DNA from: Acinetobacter sp. ANC 4862
GTDB taxonomy: Bacteria; Pseudomonadota; Gammaproteobacteria; Pseudomonadales; Moraxellaceae
Assembly: GCF_004336635.1 (NCBI RefSeq)
Contig: NZ_SJXH01000025.1
Coordinates: 1-51,001, forward strand
Length of the DNA stretch: 51,001 nt
Direction of reading: 5' to 3'
Position 1 is the first letter of the stretch. Every line of letters begins with the position of its first letter. The notes under the pieces are model-generated. The model was not told where the DNA came from and did no database searches. It saw only the letters and a list, made by a program, of their open reading frames with translations. Shown here piece by piece: positions 36,178 through 44,748 of this stretch. Both the position numbers and the translations under genes were made by a program.

Positions 36178-36648
36178 ATGGCTGAACAAAATGTCATCGC
36201 TTCAATGCTAGACGATTTATCCAAAGAACAGCCTATTCAAACTGCATTATGTATTGGCCAAAATCTTGCACAATACGACAACAATCAATCAATTCAATGG
36301 CACTATTTTAACGTAATTGAGTTTTTAAATCTGCCTTTTACACAGCGATATGACTTGGGGCTGGTATTGCTTGATTCACCAGAGTTACTTGATATTTCCG
36401 ATAATCAAAAATCACGATTGTTGGTCAAACTACGTGATTTGATGGCGAAGCGTATTGTGGTGGTGAGTCAGTTGCAAGATGAGAAATTATTACGTTCTTT
36501 AGGCTTTACCCAGCTGATTGATAAAACTCGGCATGATAGCGATTTTGCTTTATGGCAATTTAATATCCTGACCTATAAGCATGTGCCGGACTGGTTTAAT
36601 TCCAAGTTTTGGGCAAATCCAGAAAACTGGAATAAATTTCGCTGGTAA
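36178..36648 (+). CDS. Conserved hypothetical protein, possibly DUF6231
   Basis: From ATG 36178 the protein is 156 residues; AAGGA lies seven bases upstream. Upstream in-frame ATGs overlap the divergent DUF2797 gene and lack a ribosome site. The sequence alternates strands and helices like a Rossmann fold: TALCIGQNLAQYD, WHYFNVIEFLNL, YDLGLVLLDSPELL, KRIVVVSQLQDEKLLRSLGF. This is reminiscent of an inactive methyltransferase-like core, but no clear SAM motif is visible. The C-terminal PDWFNSKFWANPENWNKFRW is Trp/Phe-rich. I am unsure of the family name. Confidence 0.7.
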   Translation: MAEQNVIASMLDDLSKEQPIQTALCIGQNLAQYDNNQSIQWHYFNVIEFLNLPFTQRYDLGLVLLDSPELLDISDNQKSRLLVKLRDLMAKRIVVVSQLQDEKLLRSLGFTQLIDKTRHDSDFALWQFNILTYKHVPDWFNSKFWANPENWNKFRW

Positions 36649-36758
36649 GATTCAAGCATTTATTGCTTTTCCAAATCTTGCAAAACTTAACAATTTGTCC
36701 TCATTGCTGGTTTTGAAAGCATCGTATGCTTTTCCTAAGTGAATAAAAGGATAATACG

Positions 36759-37424
36759 ATGACCAATCTTAGCAATATTGTAGAAATGTTGGCGAAACAG
36801 GCTTTGGGTGGCAATCAGAAAAATCAGTCACAGCATCAATCACAGCAGGGCGGTCTAGGTGGGATTTTAGGTTCCGTACTGGGACAAATGAGTGGTAACA
36901 ATACGCAGCAACAATCTCAATCCAACCCGCAATCCCAACAGTCACAACAAGGTGGATTAGGCGGGATTTTGGGTTCGGTCCTGAGCCAGTTAGGTGGTAG
37001 AAACCAGCAAACTCAAAGAACACAACAAACGAGTAGTGTGGGTGGTGGTGCAAAAACATTATTGATTGCAGTTTTACCTTTGGTTTTGGCGTGGATTCAA
37101 AAGCAGGGGGGTATACAAGGTGCTTTGGATAAATTGAAAGGCCAAGGCTTAACCAGTCAAGTGGATGATTGGGTTTCGACTGGTCCGGGTGAAAATGCAG
37201 GTGTGGATCAACAGCAGGTTCAATGTTTATTTGATGAGCAGGATGTAGAAAAGGTGGCGGAAGAAGCGCACGTGCCTAAACAGGATATTTACAGTGCGAT
37301 TTCAACGGTTTTACCACAAATTATTGATTCATTGACCCCACAAGGTGAGCAGACCAATAAACAGGAAGCCAATGCAGATATTCAACAAGTCATGAAATTG
37401 GTTTCTGGCTTTCTTAAACGTTAA
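36759..37424 (+). CDS. DUF937 (YidB-like) protein with duplicated Gly-rich segment
   Basis: A 221-residue protein. Two copies of GGLGGILGSVL lie at about residues 28-38 and 66-76, separated by a Gln/Ser-rich linker. A hydrophobic stretch follows (TLLIAVLPLVLAWIQ), and the DUF937 core contains GALDKLKGQGLTSQVDDWVSTG and ENAGVDQQQVQCLFDEQDVEKVAEE. E. coli YidB is the prototype and its role is unknown. AAGGA precedes the ATG by seven bases. It is convergent with the YqiJ-like gene; no strong terminator was found between them, only a short stem near 37479-37497. Confidence 0.85.
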   Translation: MTNLSNIVEMLAKQALGGNQKNQSQHQSQQGGLGGILGSVLGQMSGNNTQQQSQSNPQSQQSQQGGLGGILGSVLSQLGGRNQQTQRTQQTSSVGGGAKTLLIAVLPLVLAWIQKQGGIQGALDKLKGQGLTSQVDDWVSTGPGENAGVDQQQVQCLFDEQDVEKVAEEAHVPKQDIYSAISTVLPQIIDSLTPQGEQTNKQEANADIQQVMKLVSGFLKR

Positions 37425-37521
37425 GATTTTGCTTTTTTAAGACCCATTGGGTTTTTGACCTGACTGGTTTTTTTATACCTGAAATTAATTTTCAGGACTC
37501 ACTATCTTAACGACTTAAATG

Positions 37522-38139
37522 TTACTGATGATTTTCCATGCTAAAGAGGGTATTGGATTTGGATATTTTTTTAGCAATATAGTGCGATTTTTTTAGACGA
37601 ATTAAAATAATCTGTGACTGAAATTCGAGTTCACCAAATTCCGGTTCAACTTGAACATAATGCAGTTGACCAAAGCTGTCTCGCACCCGTGCCTGAGCGG
37701 AAAATCCTGGGCGGGCATTGCCACTGGATATCGTAGCTAAACGTCCAAGTAAACTGACTTGATGTCTGGTAAACGTGGGTTTGATGACTTGATCAAGACA
37801 ATGAATCATAAACACAGTGAAGAAAATTGCAACGATGAGTGCAGGGATCACCAAGTAAAAAGCAGGCAGAAATTGCTGTTGCTGGGTATAAACACACAGT
37901 TGAAGAAAATAGCCTGCAAAACTGAAGTTCATCAGCAAAAACACCACAATCAGTGTTTTGGAAAATTTAACATTCAGCAAAGGTGATTCAGAAAGTTTCT
38001 TTGGAGAGAGTTTCTTTAGATATTGCGTCGGGCGAATATTAAAGTAATAGCCAAGGGTTTCTGCCATGCTGAGTAAAACTAAAGCCAGTAAACTTAAATG
38101 AAACGGGATTAAGTCATAGTTATGTAAAAACTCAAGCAT
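37522..38139 (-). CDS. YqiJ-like (DUF1449) membrane protein with C-terminal OB fold
   Basis: A 205-residue protein with three hydrophobic segments (about residues 13-33, 63-84 and 92-113). A cytoplasmic C-terminal domain, LLGRLATISSGNARPGFSAQ with VRDSFGQLHYVQVEPEFGEL, lines up with E. coli YqiJ (GSMALITG and DQFGQIHYLLLEPEEG). YqiJ normally accompanies the flotillin YqiK, but no flotillin gene lies next to this one. The role is probably in membrane organisation by analogy, without direct evidence. It lies 28 bp downstream of the Rieske gene on the same strand and could be the third gene of that operon. Confidence 0.75.
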   Translation of the reverse strand: MLEFLHNYDLIPFHLSLLALVLLSMAETLGYYFNIRPTQYLKKLSPKKLSESPLLNVKFSKTLIVVFLLMNFSFAGYFLQLCVYTQQQQFLPAFYLVIPALIVAIFFTVFMIHCLDQVIKPTFTRHQVSLLGRLATISSGNARPGFSAQARVRDSFGQLHYVQVEPEFGELEFQSQIILIRLKKSHYIAKKISKSNTLFSMENHQ

Positions 38140-38167
38140 GGCAAGATTCCATTAAATTATGTTCTAT

Positions 38168-38494
38168 TTATTCTTCGTTGAGGTAAATTCCACCATCAGA
38201 ATGCACGTTGATCGCTACTTTTTCAAGTGATTGCCCCTGACAAGGGCCAGAAATACATTCACCTGTTTCAACCAAAAACAGTGCTCCATGAGTAGAGCAT
38301 TCGATGTATTCCTGATCGCGATCTAGGAACTGGTTTTCTAAAAATTCCAGTTCCACCTGTAAGTGCGGGCAGAGATTCTGATAGGCATAAAATGCACCAT
38401 CACGCTGAGTAATAAAAATGGTATCACCATCCGGCGTTTCGTATGAACGCGCTTCACGTTCAGGAATTTCTTCCGTCATCGCAATTTTAATCAT
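38168..38494 (-). CDS. Rieske [2Fe-2S] ferredoxin-like protein
   Basis: From ATG 38494 the protein is 108 residues. The Rieske ligands are in CPHLQ and CSTHGALF (Cys-x-His and Cys-x-x-His), as in small Rieske ferredoxins related to NirD and biphenyl-dioxygenase ferredoxins. The conserved YETPDGDTIFITQRDG strand and the closing VAINVHSDGGIYL fit the fold. The ATG overlaps the adenosine kinase TAA by one base with AAGGA eight bases before it, a sign of translational coupling. The partner oxygenase or reductase is unknown. An ATG three codons upstream sits too close to that ribosome site. Confidence 0.88.
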   Translation of the reverse strand: MIKIAMTEEIPEREARSYETPDGDTIFITQRDGAFYAYQNLCPHLQVELEFLENQFLDRDQEYIECSTHGALFLVETGECISGPCQGQSLEKVAINVHSDGGIYLNEE

Positions 38495-39498
38495 TATGCA
38501 CATTCCTTTTGGAAGTTGTTTAATAATTCCGCGTAATTTTCTACACTCAGGCGTGGACCGAATTGTGAAACGACTTCACTTGAAATCAAAATTGCCAATT
38601 CAGCAGCAGCTTTAAGGCTTAAACCTGCATTTAATGCATAAAGGAAAGCACCTGCAAAGGCATCACCGGCACCATTGGCATCTACCGCTGTGACCTTGCG
38701 ACCTGGAACTTTAAGGGTTTGCTCGGAATCGGAAATTAAAGCGCCTTCTGCAGATAATGTAATGACAGTGTATTTGCTTTTTAATTGCAATTTAGCCAAT
38801 GCAGCTTCAATGGAATCGGTTTCTGTATACATTAATGCTTCATGATAATTACAAAGCAATACATCTACGCCATCATCAAGCAATTCATCCAAACCTTGAC
38901 GGGCATATTGCACCATTGCCGGATCAGATAAAGTTAATGCAATTTTTACACCATTAGCTTTGGCAATTTCACGTGCGTGTTTAACCGCTTTGCGTGCAGT
39001 ATCGCTGGTCGATAAATAACCTTCAATATACAGCCATTTTGCCGTTTTTAAGGGTTCAAAATTGATTTGTGCTTCACTGAGTTCCGCAGTAATGCCCAGA
39101 AAAGTTTGCATGGTACGTTCAGAGTCAGGGCTGACAAGAACCATACAGGTACCAGTCACACCTTCACTGACAGATTTTTCAGTAGTTTGAATACCGGCTT
39201 CGTTTAAACCTTGTAGGTAAATACGACCGAGTTTATCATTGCCGACACGGCATCCGTAAAATGCCTTACTGCCTAAAGCACTAAAAGCAACGGTGGTATT
39301 TGCAGCAGATCCACCAGATGCTTGACCTTTGTATACTTGCGTTTCTTTTAAATTATTATATAAATTTGCTTGTGTTTCACCATCAGTCAACTGCATAGTG
39401 CCTTTTTGCAAATTTTGTTGAATAAGGAAATCATCAGAGACTTTAAATTCTTGGTCGATTAATGCATTACCAATTGCAAAAAGATCAACAGTTGCCAT
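38494..39498 (-). CDS. PfkB-family carbohydrate kinase, adenosine kinase type
   Basis: A 334-residue ribokinase-fold enzyme. N-terminal DLFAIGNALIDQEFKV and GGSAANTTVAFSALG (substrate glycines) are followed by the C-terminal anion-hole and catalytic-base motif DANGAGDAFAGAFLYAL. The NALID block and the FLGITAELS segment place it with bacterial adenosine kinases rather than fructokinases. Adenosine phosphorylation to AMP is the likely reaction, though PfkB substrates are often mis-predicted. It is coupled to the Rieske gene and possibly to the YqiJ-like gene. No strong Shine-Dalgarno was seen. Confidence 0.85.
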   Translation of the reverse strand: MATVDLFAIGNALIDQEFKVSDDFLIQQNLQKGTMQLTDGETQANLYNNLKETQVYKGQASGGSAANTTVAFSALGSKAFYGCRVGNDKLGRIYLQGLNEAGIQTTEKSVSEGVTGTCMVLVSPDSERTMQTFLGITAELSEAQINFEPLKTAKWLYIEGYLSTSDTARKAVKHAREIAKANGVKIALTLSDPAMVQYARQGLDELLDDGVDVLLCNYHEALMYTETDSIEAALAKLQLKSKYTVITLSAEGALISDSEQTLKVPGRKVTAVDANGAGDAFAGAFLYALNAGLSLKAAAELAILISSEVVSQFGPRLSVENYAELLNNFQKECA

Positions 39499-39635
39499 GT
39501 CTTTCGTTCACATTTCAAAATAAAACGCTAAGTTTACACCAATGCTCATGATTGCTGTAGATTGATGAATAAAATTCAATATATGGCTGATTTATTCGTA
39601 CAAAATGCACGATAGGAAACGATTAGGAAGGTTAG

Positions 39636-40085
39636 ATGAATATCACGATTGCTAAAGCTGAACAATTACCTGCACAAATCACAGAATTAGCCAAGCAAGC
39701 TCAGAAAGAAGGATTTCAGTTGGTTGGTCAATTGATTGAAGAATATGAAAGTGGCAAAAACAGGTTTGATCAGCCGGGGGAATTGCTGCTTTTTGTTTAT
39801 GATGATGAGAAACTGATCGCCTGTGGAGGCTTAAATCAGCAGTGGAATGAAAACGAAATTGATGCTCGTATTGGTCGGGTACGTCGTTTTTATGTCTTGC
39901 CGAAATACCGCAAGCATGGGGTAGGCAAACAGCTTTTACAACATCTGGAAAAAAATGCCCGGGCAAATTTTTCCGCACTTTGTCTGAATACGGATACTAA
40001 ATCTGCAGCAAATTTCTATCAGAAACAAAATTATGTTTTTGTTGAAAATCATCCGAATTATAGCTATTTCAAATATCTGCTCTAG
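39636..40085 (+). CDS. GNAT-family N-acetyltransferase
   Basis: A 149-residue acetyltransferase. The acetyl-CoA-binding motif A is RVRRFYVLPKYRKHGVGKQL with the following LLQHLEKNA. Motif B is LCLNTDTKSAANFYQKQNYV. GGAAGG lies four to five bases before the ATG. Substrate is unknown. It is monocistronic and is followed by a long gene-free region with hairpins. Confidence 0.88.
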   Translation: MNITIAKAEQLPAQITELAKQAQKEGFQLVGQLIEEYESGKNRFDQPGELLLFVYDDEKLIACGGLNQQWNENEIDARIGRVRRFYVLPKYRKHGVGKQLLQHLEKNARANFSALCLNTDTKSAANFYQKQNYVFVENHPNYSYFKYLL

Positions 40086-40561
40086 TTTAATCACCCCTGG
40101 TCATGATGCTGTGGAGCTTGAGTGGTCACATCAGCATCATGATTACGCTCACTTTTAAATTCCACGGATGAATTTTAATGACTCAAGTAGATTCTATAGA
40201 ATTAAAAAACAGCTTTAAATTTTAATCTTGAGTTAAGTGCATCGGTTGAAATGTTAGCAAAGACCTTTAATAAGTCAGTCTGGTGAATCAACCACAAGAT
40301 AGTGCAGATCACTGTTTATTTGAGCAATACCGTCACTTCAAAACATGTTTTAAAGACATAAAATGTTTTTGGATCTGATTTAAAAAAATAGCAATCGGTT
40401 GCTATTTTTCTGCATTGAAAATAGTGCTGATTTTGATTAAAAAAGAACACAGTTCAAACTGGACTGAAATGCTAGGAAATTCGTAACTGTACGAATCCAT
40501 ATAGTTCAAGATTCAGGTATAATCACAACATCTTATAAATATGTATACATGAGGAGATCAC
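40086..40561. other. Long intergenic region with two hairpins
   Basis: About 476 bp. It starts with a stem TCATGATGCTG (40101-40111) / CAGCATCATGA (40132-40142) without a T run, just after the GNAT gene. It ends its middle section with a terminator-like hairpin at 40384-40409. Between them no credible protein gene was seen; the only ATG frame near 40178 encodes 15 residues. A TATAAT at 40518-40523 probably belongs to the promoter of the M16 protease gene, although no good -35 is visible. Confidence 0.5.
40384..40410. terminator. Orphan terminator-like hairpin
   Basis: AAAAATAGCAA at 40385-40395 pairs with TTGCTATTTTT at 40399-40409 around a short loop, T run on both strands. It lies about 300 bp after the GNAT stop, so it may end an unannotated small RNA. 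Confidence 0.65.
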
Positions 40562-43501
40562 ATGACTGTAGATGTCACTGAAACCATTACTCAAACTGTT
40601 CATCCTGCGTTTCAGTTGATACGTCAACACCATGTTGAGGCCTTAGACGTTTTTGTGTCTGAATATAAACATAAAGTGACCGGTGCGACGCATTATCACC
40701 TTGCCAGTGATCTGGATGAAAATGTCTTTCTGGTGGCGTTCCGTACTCAACCGATGGATTCAAAGGGTGAAGCGCACATTTTAGAACATACTGCATTATG
40801 CGGTTCTGAAAAATTCCCTGTTCGTGACCCATTCTTTCTGATGATTCGTCGTTCACTGAATACCTTTATGAATGCGTTTACTTCAGCAGACTGGACGGCC
40901 TATCCATTTGCAACGCAAAACAAAAAAGACTTTCAAAACTTGCTGGAAGTCTATTTGGATGCCGCTTTTGCTGCGAATTTAAACGAACTTGATTTTGCTC
41001 AAGAAGGGATTCGTATTGAGCTGGAAGATGGTCAACCTGTGTATAAAGGCGTGGTGTTTAATGAAATGAAAGGGGCGATGAGTTCTCCTTCAGATCAGTT
41101 GTATCATCAACTGGCGCATCATTTATTCCCGAAAACTACCTATCATTACAATTCAGGTGGTGATCCGAAAGATATTCCTGATTTAACTTACCCAGAGTTA
41201 GTCGATTTCTATAAGTCACATTACCATCCAAGTAATGCGGTGTTTATGACTTTTGGCAATGAATCTGCCTATCATTTGCAAGAACAATTTGAAACTTTAG
41301 CCTTATCTAAATTCGAGAAAGGTCAAACGCTGCATTCAACGCCTGAAACACGTTTAACTGCACCGATTGAAGTCACAGAAACTTATGCTGTAGATGCAGA
41401 AGATTTAAAAGATAAAACCTATCACATTATTTCATGGTTATTGCCTGAAGCGAGCGATATTAAATTGCGCTTGGGCATGCGTCTGGTTGAAGGGATTTTA
41501 CTGGAAGATTCTGCTTCGCCATTACGTCATTATCTGGAAACCTGTGATTATGCACAATCTACCGGCCCAATTATGGGCGTAGATGATTCTAACTTTGAAA
41601 TGACCTTCTTCTGTGGCGTGCAAGGTTCAAATCCTGAACATGCGAAAGAATTTAAAGAAGGCGTATTTAAAATTCTGCAAGAGGTTGCCTCTAAACCGGT
41701 TGACTCTGCAATGGTCGATGCTATTTTACATCAGATTGAATTGCATCAACGTGAAATCAATGGCGACGGTATGCCATATGGTTTAAGCCTGATTTTAAAT
41801 GGTTTAGGCAGTGTGATTCATCACAGTGACCCAATTCATGTTTGGGACGTGGATACTGCGATTGAGCAAGTCAAAGAAGAGCTCAAAGACCCAATGTGGT
41901 TATCGAATCTGATTAAAGAACATTTGCTTGATAATACCCATCGTGTGCAAATGACTTTGGTACCCGATGCAACTAAATCTGCGAAGGAAGCTGAAGCTGA
42001 AAAAGCACGTTTGGCTGAAATTGGTGCCAAACTGACTGATGAGCAAAAAGCTGAAATCATCAAGCAAACTGAAGCATTGAAAGTTCGTCAAGATACGCCA
42101 GATGATATGAACTTGTTGCCGAAAGTAGGGCTGGAAGATGTGCCTGCGGATCTGCATATTGTGCAGGGTCAATTGCGCGAAATTATCAGTAATAATTACG
42201 ATACGCCTTTGAATTTGTACCATGCGGGCACCAATGGTCTTTATTATCAACAAGTGACGGTTAAAATTCCAGATGAAGTGGTGCAATCGCCATATTTCAC
42301 CTTGCTGTCTGTATTGTTGGGTGAAGTCGGTGCTGGCGAGTACGATTATCTTGAGCTTCAGCAACTGCAAACCGCAGTCAGCGGTGGCGTTGGGATGGGT
42401 GCATCATTACGTTCAAAAGTGGATGATAAAAACAAAATCAGCGCTTGGCTCACGTTGACCACCAAATCGTTGGTGAATAATTTTGAAGCCATTCGTATAT
42501 TGAAGTTGGCATTTGAACAACTACGTTTTGATGAAAAAGACCGTATTATTGAATTGTTGCAACAACGTAAAACCCGTTGGCAATCACGTATTTCAGGTTC
42601 AGGTCATAGTTATGCGATGCAAATTGCATCACGTAATTGCAGTGCTTTGGCACAACGCGATTACCAAAATACCGGTCTGGGTGCGTTGAACTGGTTAACT
42701 GAGCTGGTTGCTAAAATTGAAAATGACGAAGCTGCATATGATGCTTTAATTGCGGAATTAAAAGCCATTCATCGTTTACTTTTACAAGCGCCGAAACAGT
42801 TCTTACTGGTCTGTGAAGAACATCAATCTGATCGTTTGATTGAAGAAATTCAAGATGTTTGGGACAAGTTGGCCGTTGATAAAACACCGGTAGAATTAAC
42901 GACAATTTTCACAGAAAATAGTAATAAAGACGAAGCCTGGTTAATTCAAGCCAATGTTCAATTCTGTGCTTCCGCTTATCCTGCAGTTGAAGTTTCTCAT
43001 CCTGATGCAGCGCCGTTAATGGTGTTGGCTGCATATTTACGTAATGGCTTCTTGCATAGTGCGATTCGTGAAAAAGGTGGGGCTTATGGTGGTGGCGCGA
43101 GTTATGACGGCAATGCATGTTCATTCCGTTTTTATAGCTACCGTGATCCACGCTTGGCAGAAACATTTAAAGACTTTGACGCAAGTATTGACTGGTTGTT
43201 GAATACCGAGCATCTGGAGCATCAACTTGAAGAAGCAATTTTAGGCTTGGTTGCGAGCATGGATAAACCGGGTTCTCCTGCGGGTGAAGCGATTAGTGCT
43301 TGCTATGCTTTATTGCATGCACGTACACCGGCAGTTCGAAAACAATTACGTGCACGTTTACTTGCAGTCACTCTGGATGATTTAAAACGCGTTGCAGAAC
43401 AATATCTGGTTCAGCAAAAACCAGTGAAAGCTGTGGTTGCACCCGTTGCGAAACGTGACACTTTGGTTGAACTTGGCTTTGATATCAAACAGGTAAACTA
43501 A
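40562..43501 (+). CDS. M16C-family zinc metalloprotease (presequence-protease/insulinase-like)
   Basis: A 979-residue clamshell peptidase. The inverted zinc motif is HILEH at residues 72-76, followed by TALCGSEKFPVRDPFF. The distal Glu lies in GVVFNEMKGAMSSP near residue 170. The second, inactive half has REKGGAYGGGASYDG and FRFYSYRDPR. The M16C helical linker is near residues 460-510 (KEAEAEKARLAEIGAKLTDE). Such enzymes degrade short unfolded peptides; with no signal peptide it should be cytoplasmic. GAGGAG lies five bases before the ATG. pldA follows by 24 bp, suggesting co-transcription. Confidence 0.93.
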   Translation: MTVDVTETITQTVHPAFQLIRQHHVEALDVFVSEYKHKVTGATHYHLASDLDENVFLVAFRTQPMDSKGEAHILEHTALCGSEKFPVRDPFFLMIRRSLNTFMNAFTSADWTAYPFATQNKKDFQNLLEVYLDAAFAANLNELDFAQEGIRIELEDGQPVYKGVVFNEMKGAMSSPSDQLYHQLAHHLFPKTTYHYNSGGDPKDIPDLTYPELVDFYKSHYHPSNAVFMTFGNESAYHLQEQFETLALSKFEKGQTLHSTPETRLTAPIEVTETYAVDAEDLKDKTYHIISWLLPEASDIKLRLGMRLVEGILLEDSASPLRHYLETCDYAQSTGPIMGVDDSNFEMTFFCGVQGSNPEHAKEFKEGVFKILQEVASKPVDSAMVDAILHQIELHQREINGDGMPYGLSLILNGLGSVIHHSDPIHVWDVDTAIEQVKEELKDPMWLSNLIKEHLLDNTHRVQMTLVPDATKSAKEAEAEKARLAEIGAKLTDEQKAEIIKQTEALKVRQDTPDDMNLLPKVGLEDVPADLHIVQGQLREIISNNYDTPLNLYHAGTNGLYYQQVTVKIPDEVVQSPYFTLLSVLLGEVGAGEYDYLELQQLQTAVSGGVGMGASLRSKVDDKNKISAWLTLTTKSLVNNFEAIRILKLAFEQLRFDEKDRIIELLQQRKTRWQSRISGSGHSYAMQIASRNCSALAQRDYQNTGLGALNWLTELVAKIENDEAAYDALIAELKAIHRLLLQAPKQFLLVCEEHQSDRLIEEIQDVWDKLAVDKTPVELTTIFTENSNKDEAWLIQANVQFCASAYPAVEVSHPDAAPLMVLAAYLRNGFLHSAIREKGGAYGGGASYDGNACSFRFYSYRDPRLAETFKDFDASIDWLLNTEHLEHQLEEAILGLVASMDKPGSPAGEAISACYALLHARTPAVRKQLRARLLAVTLDDLKRVAEQYLVQQKPVKAVVAPVAKRDTLVELGFDIKQVN

Positions 43502-43525
43502 AAGAATCAACTGAGGTCAGACCCT

Positions 43526-44680
43526 ATGGCGTTCAAAACAATTGAACGCACTACTTTGCAACTGAGCATGATCATGCTCAGTTCATTGTATGTGACGAAT
43601 GTAAATGCAGTAAGTCCCGGATCTTCAATTACACCGGCAAGTCCTGAAGCCTGTGTGGCATTGGAATCAAATGCGGATCGTTTGGCTTGTTATGATACTT
43701 TGTTTAAAGTACCCGAGGCTGAGAAAACACCGCTGCTTTCTGAACGTCAGGCAGCAAATGAAATTGCACCTAAACCGACTGAACCTGAAACGATTAAGGA
43801 TAAAATCAGTCAGGGGGTCAGTAATTTGTTTGCTGTTGAAGGTCCTAAAATTGACCCAAATCGATCTTTGCTGGATAAGCGTTGGGAATTGTCTGCCGAC
43901 AGCAAACTTGGCACCTGGAATATTCGTGCGCATCAGCCCGTTTATCTCATGCCTGGATTTTGGACTTCGGATAAAAATGAACGTCCTTCCAGTCCGAATG
44001 AAAATAATACGGTTCAAGTAGGTGATGAGCAAAATCTGAAATCGATGGAAGCAAAATTTCAACTCTCATTAAAAACCAAAGCGGTTGAAAACCTGTTTGG
44101 TGACAACGGTGATATCTGGTTCGGTTATACGCAATCATCACGTTGGCAGGTCTATAACGCAGATGCATCACGTCCTTTTCGTGAAACCAATTATGAACCG
44201 GAAGCCAGCCTGATTTTTCGGACCAATTATGAAATATTGGGTTTAAACGCACGTTTACTGGGGTTGACGTTAAACCATCAGTCCAATGGTCGTGCGGATC
44301 CTTTATCACGTAGCTGGAATCGTATTATTTTTAATGTTGGTTTGGAACGCGACAACTTCGCGTTGATGTTACGACCTTGGTATCGCATTGAAGAAACTGC
44401 TAAAGACGATAACAATCCCGACATTAAAAATTATATTGGTCGTGGGGATTTAACCGCATTCTACCGCAAGAATGATCATGAATTTTCACTCATGCTGCGT
44501 CATTCGCTTAAAGGCGGTGATGATGCACATGGTGCTGCTCAGTTTGATTGGGCATTCCCGATTAGTGGGAAATTACGTGGGCACTTCCAGTTATTTGATG
44601 GTTATGGTGAAAGCCTGATTGATTATAACCACCACGCCACTTATATCGGTCTAGGTGTATCGTTGATGAATTGGTATTAA
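43526..44680 (+). CDS. pldA: Outer membrane phospholipase A (OMPLA)
   Basis: A 384-residue outer-membrane enzyme that removes fatty acids from misplaced phospholipids. A signal peptide precedes a linker domain with ACVALESNADRLACYDTLF, common in Pseudomonas/Acinetobacter homologues. The beta barrel carries the catalytic residues His251 and Ser253 in LNHQSNGR and Asn265 in SRSWNR, with the same 14-residue His-to-Asn spacing as E. coli OMPLA (His142, Ser144, Asn156). The C terminus ends MNWY, an aromatic barrel end. GAGGT lies upstream of the ATG. A terminator follows at 44700-44729. Confidence 0.93.
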   Translation: MAFKTIERTTLQLSMIMLSSLYVTNVNAVSPGSSITPASPEACVALESNADRLACYDTLFKVPEAEKTPLLSERQAANEIAPKPTEPETIKDKISQGVSNLFAVEGPKIDPNRSLLDKRWELSADSKLGTWNIRAHQPVYLMPGFWTSDKNERPSSPNENNTVQVGDEQNLKSMEAKFQLSLKTKAVENLFGDNGDIWFGYTQSSRWQVYNADASRPFRETNYEPEASLIFRTNYEILGLNARLLGLTLNHQSNGRADPLSRSWNRIIFNVGLERDNFALMLRPWYRIEETAKDDNNPDIKNYIGRGDLTAFYRKNDHEFSLMLRHSLKGGDDAHGAAQFDWAFPISGKLRGHFQLFDGYGESLIDYNHHATYIGLGVSLMNWY

Positions 44681-44699
44681 AATTTATCAATGCTTCATA

Positions 44700-44729
44700 A
44701 AAAAACCACTCCACGGAGTGGTTTTTTTA
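44700..44729. terminator. Bidirectional terminator between pldA and ktrB
   Basis: ACCACTC at 44705-44711, loop CACG, GAGTGGT at 44716-44722, flanked by A and T runs on both sides. Confidence 0.9.
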
Positions 44730-44748
44730 TATCGAAAATTAATAACAG

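Noticed and set aside
35271..36224. Longer DUF2797 frame beginning inside the neighbouring gene
   Set aside because: The first 27 residues lie inside the divergent coding sequence, while ATG 36143 has a good ribosome site.
41836..42458. Open frames opposite and out of frame within the M16 protease gene
   Set aside because: They are shadows of a strongly conserved gene; their sequences resemble no protein family.
43653..44309. Out-of-frame and antisense frames inside pldA
   Set aside because: pldA has intact catalytic residues throughout; the overlapping frames lack start signals.
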